Positions 8,309 through 18,540 of a stretch of 64,000 bases of DNA are shown piece after piece. Position 1 is the stretch's first letter. Each line of letters starts with the position of its first letter. Origin of the DNA: Dictyobacter kobayashii. GTDB taxonomy: Bacteria; Chloroflexota; Ktedonobacteria; Ktedonobacterales; Ktedonobacteraceae. The notes below the pieces were generated by a model that saw only the letters and a list, made by a program, of their open reading frames with translations, did no database searches and had not been told where the DNA came from. The stretch is from the NCBI RefSeq assembly GCF_003967555.1, contig NZ_BIFS01000002.1, positions 186,001-250,000 on the forward strand, given 5' to 3'. Both the position numbers and the translations under genes were made by a program.

Positions 8309-9297
8309 TTACTCCTCTCGTAACTGCGGATTGCTCAGCGCGTCAACGCCGAAGTTGATCAGCATCAGGCAGCTGGTAATGGCCGCCAGTGCCAGGCCCG
8401 GTGCGACAAGCCAGGCCCACTGTCCGGTAACCATGGCACCGCCATTGTTGGCCCAGTACAGCATCATGCCCCAGCTGATCGTGTTTGGGTCGCCAACGCC
8501 CAGGAACTCTAGACCGGCCTCGGCCCCGATCGCCCCGATCGCCGCGCCAATATAGCTCAGTACTGTGAGCGAGAGCATGTTTGGCATGATCTCACGGAAG
8601 ACAATACGCAGGGTGCCATCACCGGCAAACTGGGCCGAAGTAATGTAGTCACGCACGCGTAGCGTCAAGACCTGCGATCGCTTGAAACGCGCCCCCAGGC
8701 CCAGCCAGTAAAACCGATGACCAGGATGATGATCGTTGGGCCTTTCACGGGTGAATAGGCGGCCACGGTAACCATCAGTGGCAGGGCTGGCACTACCAGG
8801 CCAAGATTGATGACAAACGACAGGATCTCGTCGACAATGCCACCTACATAGCCGGCAACCATGCCAATGAACAGGGCAATGATCGTGGCCAGGCCACCAC
8901 CCACAGCCCCCACAAGTAGTGATGTGCGTGTGCCGTAGATGAGCTGCGAGTATACGTCCTGTCCCGCCTGGGTCGTGCCCAGCCAGTGTTGCGCGCTCGG
9001 CGCCTGGGAGGGTCCGAAACTGATATCGCGGGGATCATATGGTGCAATCTGTTGGGCGAAGACCGCCACCACGATAAAGAAGACGAGCATCATCAGCCCG
9101 ATGCGTGCCTTACGATTACTCCATAACACCTCAAACCAGTCCGGCATGCGACGTTTCCGAGCTTTCTGCGCCGTGGCGTTTTCATCTTGCGCCGCTTCTT
9201 CGATAGCTACATCTGAATCTACAGCATTGAAACCCAGCGTGGGAGTAAGCCCTTCTTCCTCCACCGTCTCTGGATGTTTGTGATTTTGCATATCCAT
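8309..9297 (-). CDS. Opp/Dpp-type ABC permease, DppC-like (frameshifted)
   Basis: The membrane-spanning subunit is read in two pieces. The upstream 210-codon piece holds the cytoplasmic N-terminus, the first membrane helix (GLMMLVFFIVVAVFA) and the HWLGTTQAGQDVYSQLIYG motif of DppC proteins. The downstream piece carries TLRVRDYITSAQFAG and the final helices. The pieces join if one C is added to the CCCCC run at 8692-8696, restoring FTGWAWGARFKRSQVLTLRV and a 329-residue protein of normal size. The permease start directly follows the stop of the DppB-like gene, and the ATPase gene follows 4 bp later. A sequencing undercall in the homopolymer is the simplest explanation. Confidence 0.88.
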
Positions 9298-10290
9298 TTA
9301 GCGTTCCCCCTTTCGTACCCGCGGATCAAGCCAACCAACCACGAAATCGGCGAGCAGGTTAGCCAGGAGCATGCCCACAATAGTAAACAGAAGAATGGTC
9401 TGCATCAATGGATAGTCACGATTGCCAACCGCTTCAAAGAAGAGGCGCCCCATGCCGGGATAGTCAAATATTTCTTCTACCACAACTACGCCACCCATGA
9501 TGCCACCGAGCGACATGGCAAAACCGGTCACGTTGGGGAGAATCGCGTTACGTGCACTGTAGAGTAGCGCCACCTTCCAGGGCTTTAAGCCTTTGGCGAT
9601 GGCCAGTCGCGTGTAATCTTCGCGTAGTGTCTGGACCATATTATTACGCATACCCATGATCCAGCCAATCGGCCCGGTAATCAGAATCGAGAGCGCCGGT
9701 AGCACGGCGTGCTGGGCGATATCTATGGTATATCCCCAGCTGAGTTGCCGCGTCGCCGTCTCGCTAAATCCACCACTCATTGGCAGCCACTGCAGCAGAA
9801 AAGCGAAAAGAAAGAGCAGCATCATGGCGATCCACATATACGGCAGCGTTCCCACAAAGCTCAGGCCAACGCTAACAAACGAATCAAAAGCGCTGTTGCG
9901 TTTCCAGGCCGCGAAGGCTCCCAACAGGTTGCCAACCACGAAGCCGATGATATTCGTGGTCAACACGAGTCCGACGGTCCACCAGATCGACTGGCCGATC
10001 AGGGAGGTCACGGAGTAGGGAAAGTAGGTATAGGAGATGCCAAACTGCCCATGGCATACAGTGCCCAGATATTCTATGTATTGTTGGAAAATGTTGCCGC
10101 CCGGCATGCCCAGCATCAGACGAATGGCATGTAGCTGCGCCGGGTCCACCGCCTTGTTCTGGCCGACAAGCTTACGCACGATGCTTTCGGCGGGATCACC
10201 GGGCTCGAGCCGTGGAATAATAAAGTTCAGCGTTACCGCTGTCCACAACGTCAGCAGAAAAAAGAAGAAGCGTCGAATAAAATAGCGCAA
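9298..10290 (-). CDS. Opp/Dpp-type ABC permease, DppB-like
   Basis: This is a six-helix inner-membrane permease. It begins with the typical RYFIRRFFFFLLTLW helix, has the periplasmic loop with GQFGISYTYFPYSV, and contains the cytoplasmic coupling region LREDYTRLAIAKGLKPWKV before VVVEEIFDYPGMGRLFFEAV, a hallmark of the family. The chosen start is a TTG preceded by GGAGGGAG at good spacing and agrees with the usual N-terminus; an upstream in-frame ATG would add 21 unlike residues. It pairs with the frameshifted DppC-like permease, whose ATG touches its TAA stop. Confidence 0.93.
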   Translation of the reverse strand: MRYFIRRFFFFLLTLWTAVTLNFIIPRLEPGDPAESIVRKLVGQNKAVDPAQLHAIRLMLGMPGGNIFQQYIEYLGTVCHGQFGISYTYFPYSVTSLIGQSIWWTVGLVLTTNIIGFVVGNLLGAFAAWKRNSAFDSFVSVGLSFVGTLPYMWIAMMLLFLFAFLLQWLPMSGGFSETATRQLSWGYTIDIAQHAVLPALSILITGPIGWIMGMRNNMVQTLREDYTRLAIAKGLKPWKVALLYSARNAILPNVTGFAMSLGGIMGGVVVVEEIFDYPGMGRLFFEAVGNRDYPLMQTILLFTIVGMLLANLLADFVVGWLDPRVRKGER

Positions 10291-10381
10291 AGTGGCTCCC
10301 TCCCCATACAGCGAGGTAATAGTGCTTCCTCGCAAAATAAGTGTGTTAATCAATCACATTGGATGAAAATATCAGGAAGGT

Positions 10382-10404
10382 GCGTGACTGATCACCAGTC
10401 ACGC
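10382..10404 (-). promoter_or_regulatory. Hairpin between binding-protein and permease genes
   Basis: Perfect 9-bp arms GCGTGACTG/CAGTCACGC surround a 5-nt loop just after the binding-protein stop codon. In ABC operons such hairpins protect the binding-protein mRNA end and lower read-through, giving more binding protein than permease. No strong T run follows. Confidence 0.55.
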
Positions 10405-10415
10405 GCCCCTTGCTA

Positions 10416-12068
10416 CTACTTACCTGGCTGGTAGTCCGGGCTCTGTTTCAAGTTAGTGATAATGAGAAGGGAATCGGTAGGCTTGGCATACGGATTACTG
10501 GCATCCGGCCATCCTACAGCACTCTTCGTACTAAACTCGAACCAGTTCGCGCCATACCACAGTGGCACATCGGGGAACTGCTTGTAGCTGTATTCGGCCA
10601 ACTGACCCACGACCTTCTTCTGGGCATCAGTCGTTATCGCTCCATTCAGCTGATCAAGTAGATTGTTGACTACTGGATCCTTGGAGTGAATGTAGTTGAT
10701 CGTGGAGGGCTCTCGGCTGTCGAGATATGAGTAGGTATCATACATGCTGCAGGAACCACCATGTACGCTAAAGACCATATCGAAGTCAGCCGCCGCACGA
10801 CGAGACTCAACGATGTCCGGCGAAGGAGTCTGTACATTGACGGTTAAACCCAACGCACTCAAGTTGCTCTGGATAATCTGGGCAGCCTGAATCCAGTCCG
10901 TCCAACCATTTTGCACCAGGAAGGTAACATTGAGCGGCTTGCCATCTTTACCCAACAGCTTGCCACTGGAGTCCTTCTTGTATCCAGCCTTGCTCAGGAT
11001 GTCAAGGGCCTGCTTCTGATCGAAGGAGAAGATGCCTTTGTTGGAAATGTCGGAAGGTAAGAAACTATCCTGGCCAGGGACCGACAGGCCACTCTGACTG
11101 GCTGGCTTGACGTATCCGAATTCAGCCTTCTGGGAAATCTCATCGCGGTTGATCGCGTAAGCCATAGCACGGCGGAATTCCACGTCGTTGAATGGTGCTT
11201 TGCTCAGATTCATACCCAGCGCGATCTCGCCTCCAGCTGGGAACCAGTAGTGGTTGTGCGTTGGATCTCTGGATATATAGGACTGCGAAACATCAGGCAC
11301 GAACATCGCATTCCAGTCGTACGCACCGCGTGCCATTTTGAGGGTTTCAACCTGTGGAGTGCCAGCCTTGTGGAAGACGAGGCTTTTCACCCTGACCTTG
11401 CTGGCCTGCCAATACGTAGGATTGCGCTGGAGGACTAATTGCTCCTGGTTAAAGCTACCAGGTACAAAGGGACCTGTTCCTACTGCCTTGTCATCAGTGT
11501 ATTTGACAGGATCGCTGACCTTTCCCCAGATGTGCTGGGAGACAATAGGGGTCTCGATCACACGTAAGAACATCGGGACAGACGGTCCTTTGAACTTGAA
11601 GATGACCTGATTACCTTGCGCTGTGACGCTGCCCAGGTTCGCCCATACACCATAGAGGTCAAGCGCCGCATTCTTATGCAGCATGTTCATGGTAAAGACT
11701 ACGTCGTTAGCACTAAAAGGCTGGCCATCGCTCCATTTCACACCATCACGGAGAGTGAAGGTCAGTGTCTGCGCGTCCTGCCACTTATAGGATGTAGCCA
11801 GCCAGGGCGTCGGCTGACACGCATAGGAGTTCTCAACCATAAGAGGCTCATATATATAGCCAGTTACCAATACATTAGGCGAGTAAGGATTGAAGTTTAC
11901 CTGAGGATTGGAGCCGCCTCCGAAACCGCCTCCGTCAAGTTTGTCAATCATGCCATCCTTGCCAGCCGGTTGCTTTGCTCCGCTCTGCGCTCCACCGCAG
12001 GCGGAAAGTGCCAAAATCACGACCAGTAATAAAACAGTGAGGAAAATAAAACGGCGTTGTCTGTCCAT
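10416..12068 (-). CDS. ABC transporter solute-binding lipoprotein (SBP_bac_5)
   Basis: This is an extracytoplasmic binding protein of the peptide/nickel/oligosaccharide family. A signal peptide with lipobox ALSAC (lipidated Cys near residue 24) is followed by family landmarks: LTFTLRDGVKWSDGQPFSANDV, shown here as LRDGVKWSDGQPFSANDVVF, then GTGPFVPGSF and FRRAMAYAINRDEI. About 550 residues is the usual size. The ATG chosen has AAAGG seven bases upstream; a GTG five codons earlier is possible. The gene follows the ROK regulator and leads the permease and ATPase genes. Given the divergent GH35 enzyme, beta-linked oligosaccharides are the inferred ligand. Confidence 0.93.
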   Translation of the reverse strand: MDRQRRFIFLTVLLLVVILALSACGGAQSGAKQPAGKDGMIDKLDGGGFGGGSNPQVNFNPYSPNVLVTGYIYEPLMVENSYACQPTPWLATSYKWQDAQTLTFTLRDGVKWSDGQPFSANDVVFTMNMLHKNAALDLYGVWANLGSVTAQGNQVIFKFKGPSVPMFLRVIETPIVSQHIWGKVSDPVKYTDDKAVGTGPFVPGSFNQEQLVLQRNPTYWQASKVRVKSLVFHKAGTPQVETLKMARGAYDWNAMFVPDVSQSYISRDPTHNHYWFPAGGEIALGMNLSKAPFNDVEFRRAMAYAINRDEISQKAEFGYVKPASQSGLSVPGQDSFLPSDISNKGIFSFDQKQALDILSKAGYKKDSSGKLLGKDGKPLNVTFLVQNGWTDWIQAAQIIQSNLSALGLTVNVQTPSPDIVESRRAAADFDMVFSVHGGSCSMYDTYSYLDSREPSTINYIHSKDPVVNNLLDQLNGAITTDAQKKVVGQLAEYSYKQFPDVPLWYGANWFEFSTKSAVGWPDASNPYAKPTDSLLIITNLKQSPDYQPGK

Positions 12069-12213
12069 CACATTACCTTTCACATTTATTCAAATATCTT
12101 CAATGTGGGTGTGCTTCCTCCCTCTCTTCAAAGAGGAAAACTCAACAATGCAAAATTGTAGCTGGCCCGCTTTTGTTACATACCTCCTTGCCTCATGTTC
12201 TATAAGAAATCAG

Positions 12214-13491
12214 TTACACAACACCTCGCAGAAGACCAATGCGGTTGTCTCTGTTAATGGGGTGTTTGAACAGTTCGCCCAACACCACACAGGCAGCTCC
12301 CCGCGCCCATGCTTCCTCTTCCATCGGTTTGACGATCAGATCGAGGTCCTTGTCCAACCGGTCGAAAATATATTGCATCATTACCTGGCGAGCCGCCTCT
12401 ATGCGAGCATCACCTGTTTTTGTGCCCTCCCCTGACAGGATGATCAGCTTCGGGTTAAACAGGTTGACCAGGTATGAAAGTCCACGCCCTAACCAGCAAC
12501 CCGCCTCTGTCAGGATCTCCAGCGCCACCTCGCCACCTTGATTGGCAGCCTGGGCAACATGATCAAACGTCAACTGACTGATATCATGAACACCCTGCAA
12601 CATCGTTGTCTGTCTGCCCTCCTCTATAGCCTCACGGGCCATTCTGACGACGGCCGGATCAGCGGCCAGCGCCTCCAGACAGCCAGCTTTGCCACAGCTA
12701 CATTGTGGCTTACCCGGCTGGAGAACAATGTGCCCAAATTCGCCAGCGCCCCCTATGATACCCCGGTCAAGCTGACCATTCACAATGATCCCCATGCCAA
12801 TGCCACGGCCGATAGTGACCACCAGGAAATGCGAAACGCCACGACCAGTGCCAAACCAGTGTTCGGCGATGGTCAGGGTGTTCACGTCATTTTCGATATA
12901 GACAGGCAGGTGTAAGCGTTGTTCGATCGGCTGTGCCAGCGGTACCTGCCGCCAACCCAGAATGGGTGAGTAGCAACAGATCGCTTCCTGGCTGTCAATA
13001 ATGCCTGCCAGACCAATACCGATGCCGATGACGTCCGATCTAGGGATAGCCGAGTCCGCAAGCGTTTTCTCTACCACCTGAATGATAGCTTCGATAGCAA
13101 CCTGCGGATCTTGCAAACAATCTACAGGATAGAGCTTGCTATAGACGACTGCGGCTTCGAGATCGGTGATCGCTGCCACTATCGCTCGCTCGGTAAGCTT
13201 GATGCCTATGACAAAGCCCGCGTGTGGATTAAGGACGAGCAGGACCGGCGACCGTCCGCCCTTCGATTGCCCTTCACCTATTTCTCGGATGAAACCTGAG
13301 GCAAGGAGTTCGCCAGTCAAAATAGATACCGCTCCCTGGCTCAGGCCGGAACGCTGCACAATATCGGTGCGCGACAACGGGCCATGACTCCTGATGAGGT
13401 TGAGTACAATACTTAGATTGATCTCTTTCATCAAGTCTCGATTGCCGGTTCTCACCCGAACACTCTGGTTGCTTACTTTGCTGCTTGACAT
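12214..13491 (-). CDS. ROK-family transcriptional repressor (NagC/XylR type)
   Basis: The N-terminal winged helix-turn-helix (about residues 25-75: GPLSRTDIVQRSGLSQGAV) is joined to a ROK sugar-kinase-like domain. The ROK ATP/sugar region GIGIGLAGIID and the zinc-binding cluster CSCGKAGCLEALA are present, as is the glycine-rich VTIGRGIGMGIIVNG. In this family, binding of a sugar or its phosphate releases DNA. The gene precedes the ABC transporter operon and is divergent from GH35, so it is the likely local regulator of both. Its own promoter appears to overlap an inverted repeat in the shared intergenic region, which suggests autoregulation. Confidence 0.93.
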   Translation of the reverse strand: MSSSKVSNQSVRVRTGNRDLMKEINLSIVLNLIRSHGPLSRTDIVQRSGLSQGAVSILTGELLASGFIREIGEGQSKGGRSPVLLVLNPHAGFVIGIKLTERAIVAAITDLEAAVVYSKLYPVDCLQDPQVAIEAIIQVVEKTLADSAIPRSDVIGIGIGLAGIIDSQEAICCYSPILGWRQVPLAQPIEQRLHLPVYIENDVNTLTIAEHWFGTGRGVSHFLVVTIGRGIGMGIIVNGQLDRGIIGGAGEFGHIVLQPGKPQCSCGKAGCLEALAADPAVVRMAREAIEEGRQTTMLQGVHDISQLTFDHVAQAANQGGEVALEILTEAGCWLGRGLSYLVNLFNPKLIILSGEGTKTGDARIEAARQVMMQYIFDRLDKDLDLIVKPMEEEAWARGAACVVLGELFKHPINRDNRIGLLRGVV

Positions 13492-13567
13492 TTTCGTAGG
13501 CCCTCAGCTATACTTTTTTCATTGAAAAATACTCTAACATCATAATGAAGGTGTTGTCAAACACAAC
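13485..13567. promoter_or_regulatory. Divergent promoter and operator between ROK and GH35 genes
   Basis: On the plus strand TTGACA (13485-13490) and TATACT (13509-13514) are 18 bp apart and would drive the GH35 gene. On the minus strand TTGACA (13556-13561) and TAGAGT lie 18 bp apart for the ROK gene. The inverted repeat GTTGT-CAAAC-ACAAC (13553-13567) covers the latter -35 box and is a candidate ROK operator. Confidence 0.5.
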
Positions 13568-13657
13568 CATAAGATGATGACCGGCCTGCGAGAAACGCAC
13601 AAGCGACTCCAGGCCAATTTTTCAGGCGAAACTTTTAAGTGGTACAGGGAGGTATAC

Positions 13658-16069
13658 ATGATCGAAATTAAAGATAAGCAGATTTTGATGGATGGCAAGG
13701 CGTGCATGATTCTCTCGGGCGAGATTCACTATTTTCGTCTCAAACGTGAGGAATGGCAAGACCGCATCGATAAGCTAAAAGCTGCTGGCTGTAATACTGT
13801 GGCCTCCTATGTGCCCTGGTTGTGTCATGAGCCGCGCGATGGAGAAGTTGATCTGCATGGCCAGACCCGGCCAGAGCTCGATCTGGCCGCGTTCATAGAT
13901 CTCTGCCAGCAGAACGATCTGTATTTCATCGTGCGTCCCGGACCTTTCATTATGGCCGAGATGAAAAATGAGGGTCTGCCCCACTGGCTCTACACGAAAC
14001 ATCCAGAGATTGTGCCAGTTGGCTGGGATAGTCGGCCAGCCCCTACGCGTACCATTGACTATCTGGCACCTTCCTTTTTACAGGAGGCCCATCACTGGTA
14101 CAGCCATGTCATGGGTGTGATCGCTCCTCGCCTGCATACCAGGGACGGCAATATCATTGCCGTGCAGCTTGATAACGAGGTGGGAATGCTGGCCTGGGTG
14201 AGCAATAGCCCCGACCTCACCGATAACTTGCTTGCAGATTTCGCGGACTGGCTGTGTCAGCACTATGAGCCTGACACGCTCAAGGCACGCTATCCCTTCG
14301 CGCTCGATAATGCGCAGCTCCGCAATGATGAGCTACGTTCGCCCAGGGAAGAGTTCGCCGCCGCGTTGCTACATGATCTTGGCTATTACATGCGGGAGCG
14401 CTTCGCTCGCTATATAGCTACCTTACGTAGCTACGCCGAGGAGTTCGGCGTCAGCGGTGTACCATTCGTAGTGAACATCCACGGCACCGATGCGGGTCGC
14501 GGACACACCTTCCCCATCGGCATCAGCCAGTTGTACGAGTCCTATACGCAAGATGCAGGCTACCTGTCCGGCTCAGATCACTATCTGGGTGAGCTGCGCA
14601 TACAAAACTTCCAGGATCTTTACCTGATGAATGCTTTCATGGACGCCACCAACAGACCCGAACAACCATTGACTTCGGTGGAGTTCGAGTGCGGTAGTGG
14701 TGACTATGGCGATAGCAACGGTAGCCGCCACGATCCTGCAACCACCAGTTTCAAGGCCCGCATGAGCGTCGCGCAGGGAAACAGGTTGCTTAACTACTAC
14801 CTCTTCTGCGGTGGCCGAAACTATCATTTATCCGAACCCGTCAATGATGGCAATAATCGCATCGCCTTCACGGGCGAGCGGCATGGGTTCGCAGCCCCGG
14901 TGAATCCTGAAGGTAAGCTCAGCTATTCTTACTGGCCGCTGGTAAACGTCAACAAGGTGTTCTCGGCCGTGGCCGATAAGCTTGCCATCATGCACGAAGA
15001 GCACGATCCGCTGGCGTTTGGCTTCATCCCCGATTACTATATGACCGAGTACAGGTATCCATCCAGCGCCAGCATGAACGAGATTGCGAAAAATCTGGAG
15101 GCGAACCGGGGCGCGGGCTCCTGGGAGGCTCTGGCCAGATCGATGCTGCTGGCTGGCTACCGCTTCGGCGCGCTGGACATACAGCACAGACCGCTTGATC
15201 CACAAACGACGCCACTGCTGGTGTTGCCGTCCGCGAAGTACATGGCCGGGCCACTCCAGCACACGCTGGTGGACTACCTGCACGCCAGTGGCAACCTGCT
15301 GCTCTATGGGGAGGTACCGCTGTTCGATATGGAGGGGAAGCCGGACAATACGCTCGCCGAGGCGCTGGGTCTGACACCGGCTGGCGAGCGCCATGCAAGT
15401 GGCACCTATTTCCTGGCCTTAAGCACCGAGGGCTGGTTAGCGCCACATGCCGAGGTAAGCACCCACTACGCCCAGTTCTTGCACGCGAGCCGGGGTGAGA
15501 TACTCCTGAAGGCCGCGACCACCGGCGAGGCCTGTGGCTTCGACATCCAACTCGGAGCGGGTCGTGCCGTGATTATCTCGGGCGCCTATCCCAGCGATAT
15601 CTCCCTGTTCCGCACGATTCTGGAGAAACTTGGAGCCAGGGCCGGACTGGTTCATGATCGCGAAGATGACGGCCTCTTTATGACCACCTCTGCTACAGAA
15701 AGCGGCGAGAGGCTCCTGCATATCCTGAACCTTGACGGTTTTGAGAAGGAGTTCCATATCAGCGAGCATGGACAGCCACTGTTTGAGGGTCGCTCGCTAC
15801 ACATGCGCGGCAGAGAGGGCGTAATGCTGCCGTTGAATCTCTCCCTCGGGGATATGCGCATCGCCTATTCCACGGCCGAATTGATAGCGACCTCTATGCA
15901 ATCCATCCAGGTTCGCCTGACGCAGCCCCAGGACATCATCGCATTCGCGGGTCCGCGCAACGTTGTTCCAGGGCACGATTACGCTGTGGAGCAGCACGGG
16001 GCACTACAACTGGTTATTTCTCGCAAACCAGCTGTACTTGATGATCAGCTCACCATTCACTTTGAATAA
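13658..16069 (+). CDS. Glycoside hydrolase family 35-like beta-galactosidase
   Basis: This 803-residue enzyme starts with the GH35 signature ILSGEIHYFRL and keeps AGCNTVASYVPW and YFIVRPGPFIMAEM. The acid/base glutamate is E174 in AVQLDNEVG and the likely nucleophile is E342 in TSVEFECGSGD. No signal peptide is seen, so it acts inside the cell on imported oligosaccharides, hydrolysing terminal beta-galactosyl or similar residues. An AGGGAGG site immediately before this ATG fixes the start; an in-frame ATG 84 bp upstream lacks one. The gene is divergent from the ROK repressor and its ABC transporter. The C-terminal 450 residues include beta-sandwich and glutamine-amidotransferase-like parts common in this family. 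Confidence 0.9.
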   Translation: MIEIKDKQILMDGKACMILSGEIHYFRLKREEWQDRIDKLKAAGCNTVASYVPWLCHEPRDGEVDLHGQTRPELDLAAFIDLCQQNDLYFIVRPGPFIMAEMKNEGLPHWLYTKHPEIVPVGWDSRPAPTRTIDYLAPSFLQEAHHWYSHVMGVIAPRLHTRDGNIIAVQLDNEVGMLAWVSNSPDLTDNLLADFADWLCQHYEPDTLKARYPFALDNAQLRNDELRSPREEFAAALLHDLGYYMRERFARYIATLRSYAEEFGVSGVPFVVNIHGTDAGRGHTFPIGISQLYESYTQDAGYLSGSDHYLGELRIQNFQDLYLMNAFMDATNRPEQPLTSVEFECGSGDYGDSNGSRHDPATTSFKARMSVAQGNRLLNYYLFCGGRNYHLSEPVNDGNNRIAFTGERHGFAAPVNPEGKLSYSYWPLVNVNKVFSAVADKLAIMHEEHDPLAFGFIPDYYMTEYRYPSSASMNEIAKNLEANRGAGSWEALARSMLLAGYRFGALDIQHRPLDPQTTPLLVLPSAKYMAGPLQHTLVDYLHASGNLLLYGEVPLFDMEGKPDNTLAEALGLTPAGERHASGTYFLALSTEGWLAPHAEVSTHYAQFLHASRGEILLKAATTGEACGFDIQLGAGRAVIISGAYPSDISLFRTILEKLGARAGLVHDREDDGLFMTTSATESGERLLHILNLDGFEKEFHISEHGQPLFEGRSLHMRGREGVMLPLNLSLGDMRIAYSTAELIATSMQSIQVRLTQPQDIIAFAGPRNVVPGHDYAVEQHGALQLVISRKPAVLDDQLTIHFE

Positions 16070-16467
16070 TGATGAGCATATATGGTGTTGTGAGAAACAT
16101 GCATATATTAAGACATAAACGTTTAAAGCATAACCTTGCAGTACCAACTCACGCAAGCATCCATCAACGTCAACAACGCATACCCGGTGACAATCACGGC
16201 GACCACGAACGAGCAGCGCACGGAAGTATCCACCGGTAGTACCCTTTCATGGAAATCATGATACTTTCCTCCTGGCCATTCAAGGAGGGCAGTTTTATCA
16301 ACGGACGGAATATCAGTTCCATACAAATAGATGACCTGTGTATCAAAGAGGCTCGTCGAGCCTTGTGGGAAGCGGGAGTCTAAGACGTCCTGGCAGATGG
16401 ACTCTACGGCGATGCTCCGCATTTATCATGCATGGGAGCATCACCATAGAGGAGGATAATCGAGGCG
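16070..16467. other. Intergenic region, possible decayed coding remnant
   Basis: About 400 bp between the convergent GH35 and GH3 genes. A 99-codon minus-strand frame is open here, but it has no ribosome site and no recognisable domain. A plus-strand stretch rich in Thr, Asn and Val looks like part of a secreted protein but is interrupted. No terminator was identified. Confidence 0.4.
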
Positions 16468-17808
16468 CTACGACAGCGAGATAAGGCCCATTCTCGCTTT
16501 GAGGGCAAGGATGCGCTGCACCGACTGGTTCAGGCGATCCTGCGAGATGCGTCCCGATTGCACGGCCGAGGTAACGGCATTGACGACTGCCGCCAGGCGA
16601 TCAGGTGCCATCGGACATTCAACGATGTCATTACCCGCGAGAATAGCCTGGACAGTTGCCTCGGCGATCGCCTGCGAGGGATCGCTATATCCCTGCTTTT
16701 GCATGGACTGGAGCAGCCCTCCTGCCTCCATCTGGTCAGTAACGACGACACCCTGATAGCCCAGCTGGCCGCGCAGCACCTGGTTTATCAGTACCGGTGA
16801 GAGGGAAGCCGGTTTGCTTGAGTCATACGCGGGAACCATAACGTGCGTTGTCATGATCATTCCAGGTTGATGCGACAACAGGGCGCGAAACGGTGCGAAG
16901 TCAGTGGAATTGAGCTGAGACTGGCTGTGCGTGATGGTCGCCAAACCATTGTCGGGATTGGCCGAAGCCGAGCCGAGGCCGGGCCAGTGCTTCAGCGTTC
17001 CCTGTACGCCGTTCTGCTGTAAGCCATCCAGAAATGCTCCGGCATACTTAATGACGTCGCCTGGTGTCGAACCAAACATCCGGCTCTGGCCTATGGCGCC
17101 ACCTTGATAGACATCAACCAGGGGGGCGAAATTGGCGTTGATGCCATTGGCCAGCAAGCGCTGGGCATCTTGACGCGCCTGGGCATACACTTGTTGTGTA
17201 TTACCTGTCGCAGCCAGGCTGCCGGGCGAAGGCGTGGAGCCGTAATACGGGGCAAGCCGATCGACGGTTCCCCCCTCATCGTCTGTCGCCACGATCAACC
17301 GCTGGTTGGCGTGTGCCTGAAGATCATGACCCAGTTGAGCCAATCCGCTCTGGGTACTCGGCATGAGTGTCCCACCGTACTGGGTAAAGATAATGACATT
17401 GGCAATATCCCATTGTTGCAACGGCTGATTCAACGCGGAATTATAGCCGTTGGTATAGACAGGCAGCATGAGCAACTGACCAATCTTTTGCGTCTGTGTC
17501 ATGTGGTCGATATACGCATTGATACTCTGGCTCTGCCCGCTAGCCTGATTGGCCAGGGGAGCATATGTCGATGATGAGGGTTGCGGTGATTGCGTAGAAG
17601 CTGATTGATGAGCATGAACAGCGCCCACAGCAGGAGACATTGGCTGCTCGGACGTATTTGAGATACGCCATGTCTGCCCAATCACAAAAATGCAGGCGAT
17701 GTATACCGCAAGGGCCAGAAGCATGGCCCTGAACAGGATACGCTTTAAGCCGCTACCTGGAACCCCTGACTGCTGTTGGTTATGCTCTAATGGAGAAGGA
17801 TACATCAT
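16468..17808 (-). CDS. Membrane-anchored GH3-family glycosidase (NagZ-like)
   Basis: This 446-residue protein has one N-terminal membrane segment (about residues 24-45), a Ser/Pro/Gln-rich linker, then a GH3 beta-barrel. Family marks include DDEGGTVDRL for substrate binding, KHWPGLG, and the nucleophile aspartate in VVVTDQMEAGG. In NagZ enzymes the KHFPGHG loop is followed by a D-x-H dyad that serves as acid/base; here the aligned positions read ANPDNG, so the histidine is missing. It may hydrolyse beta-N-acetylhexosaminides of peptidoglycan outside the membrane, or use a different acid/base. It stands alone, oriented away from the following P450. Confidence 0.88.
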   Translation of the reverse strand: MMYPSPLEHNQQQSGVPGSGLKRILFRAMLLALAVYIACIFVIGQTWRISNTSEQPMSPAVGAVHAHQSASTQSPQPSSSTYAPLANQASGQSQSINAYIDHMTQTQKIGQLLMLPVYTNGYNSALNQPLQQWDIANVIIFTQYGGTLMPSTQSGLAQLGHDLQAHANQRLIVATDDEGGTVDRLAPYYGSTPSPGSLAATGNTQQVYAQARQDAQRLLANGINANFAPLVDVYQGGAIGQSRMFGSTPGDVIKYAGAFLDGLQQNGVQGTLKHWPGLGSASANPDNGLATITHSQSQLNSTDFAPFRALLSHQPGMIMTTHVMVPAYDSSKPASLSPVLINQVLRGQLGYQGVVVTDQMEAGGLLQSMQKQGYSDPSQAIAEATVQAILAGNDIVECPMAPDRLAAVVNAVTSAVQSGRISQDRLNQSVQRILALKARMGLISLS

Positions 17809-18540
17809 AAAGGAAGCCTTTCGTCTCCAGAAATCATGGTTTTTATCTCTACCTCTACTACTTGTTTCGCTTTACAATGAGGGCGCAGGTATTCGTTACC
17901 CTTAATACAGGGGTACAAGCACAATCTCACCGGTTCGCCTGTAGCGAACTCTTTCACATCTCAATAGAGATGTGTAGAAGGCGAGAATATGCAATTTGTT
18001 CCCCGTTGAAGGGCAATGGGGGTAATGGGTCAGGATTAATGCGACGTTTATAGCTACGCCGTCTCGCGCAAGGAGACAGGTACATTACTGAGGTCCTACA
18101 GGGCCGGAATTTTCGGCATCCCCTGCCTTGCTATCCGTCCAGGCACTACCGCTAGCAAGGCCATGCACGTGGTGTAAGCATGCTGGCAGCGCTAGCCGTA
18201 TTACGGCCAGGTTGACGATAGCGTATCAAGATCCTGCTAGTGATGTTTCTCATTACAAGCAGGCTGCGTTGCCCACCATGATACCATACCATAAACACAT
18301 TGTCACTACTGTTACGCAATGGCGATTGGGTGTTCCCTCCTGGCGTCCATCATCCACCTCAGGAGTGAGAAGAACAGTGAGCACCTATCCAACCTGAAGT
18401 CATCCCCGGGGTGGGTGACTTTACGCCCATCCTCTGTTACACTCTCTATGAGAAGATGCGAGAGCTGAGAAACAGGCGCTCGCATAACAAAGCCAGGAGA
18501 ACATGTGAGATAGTCAACTTGGAATGAAAGAGAGACGCAG
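17809..18540. other. Divergent intergenic region, 730 bp
   Basis: This holds the promoters of the GH3 (minus) and P450 (plus) genes. A perfect 8-bp inverted repeat CACATCTC-AATA-GAGATGTG lies at 17955-17974. No convincing gene is present in either strand. Confidence 0.5.

Noticed and set aside
16123..16422. Minus-strand frame of 99 codons
   Set aside because: No ribosome site, no recognisable domain, and mixed coding-like signals on the other strand suggest decayed sequence.
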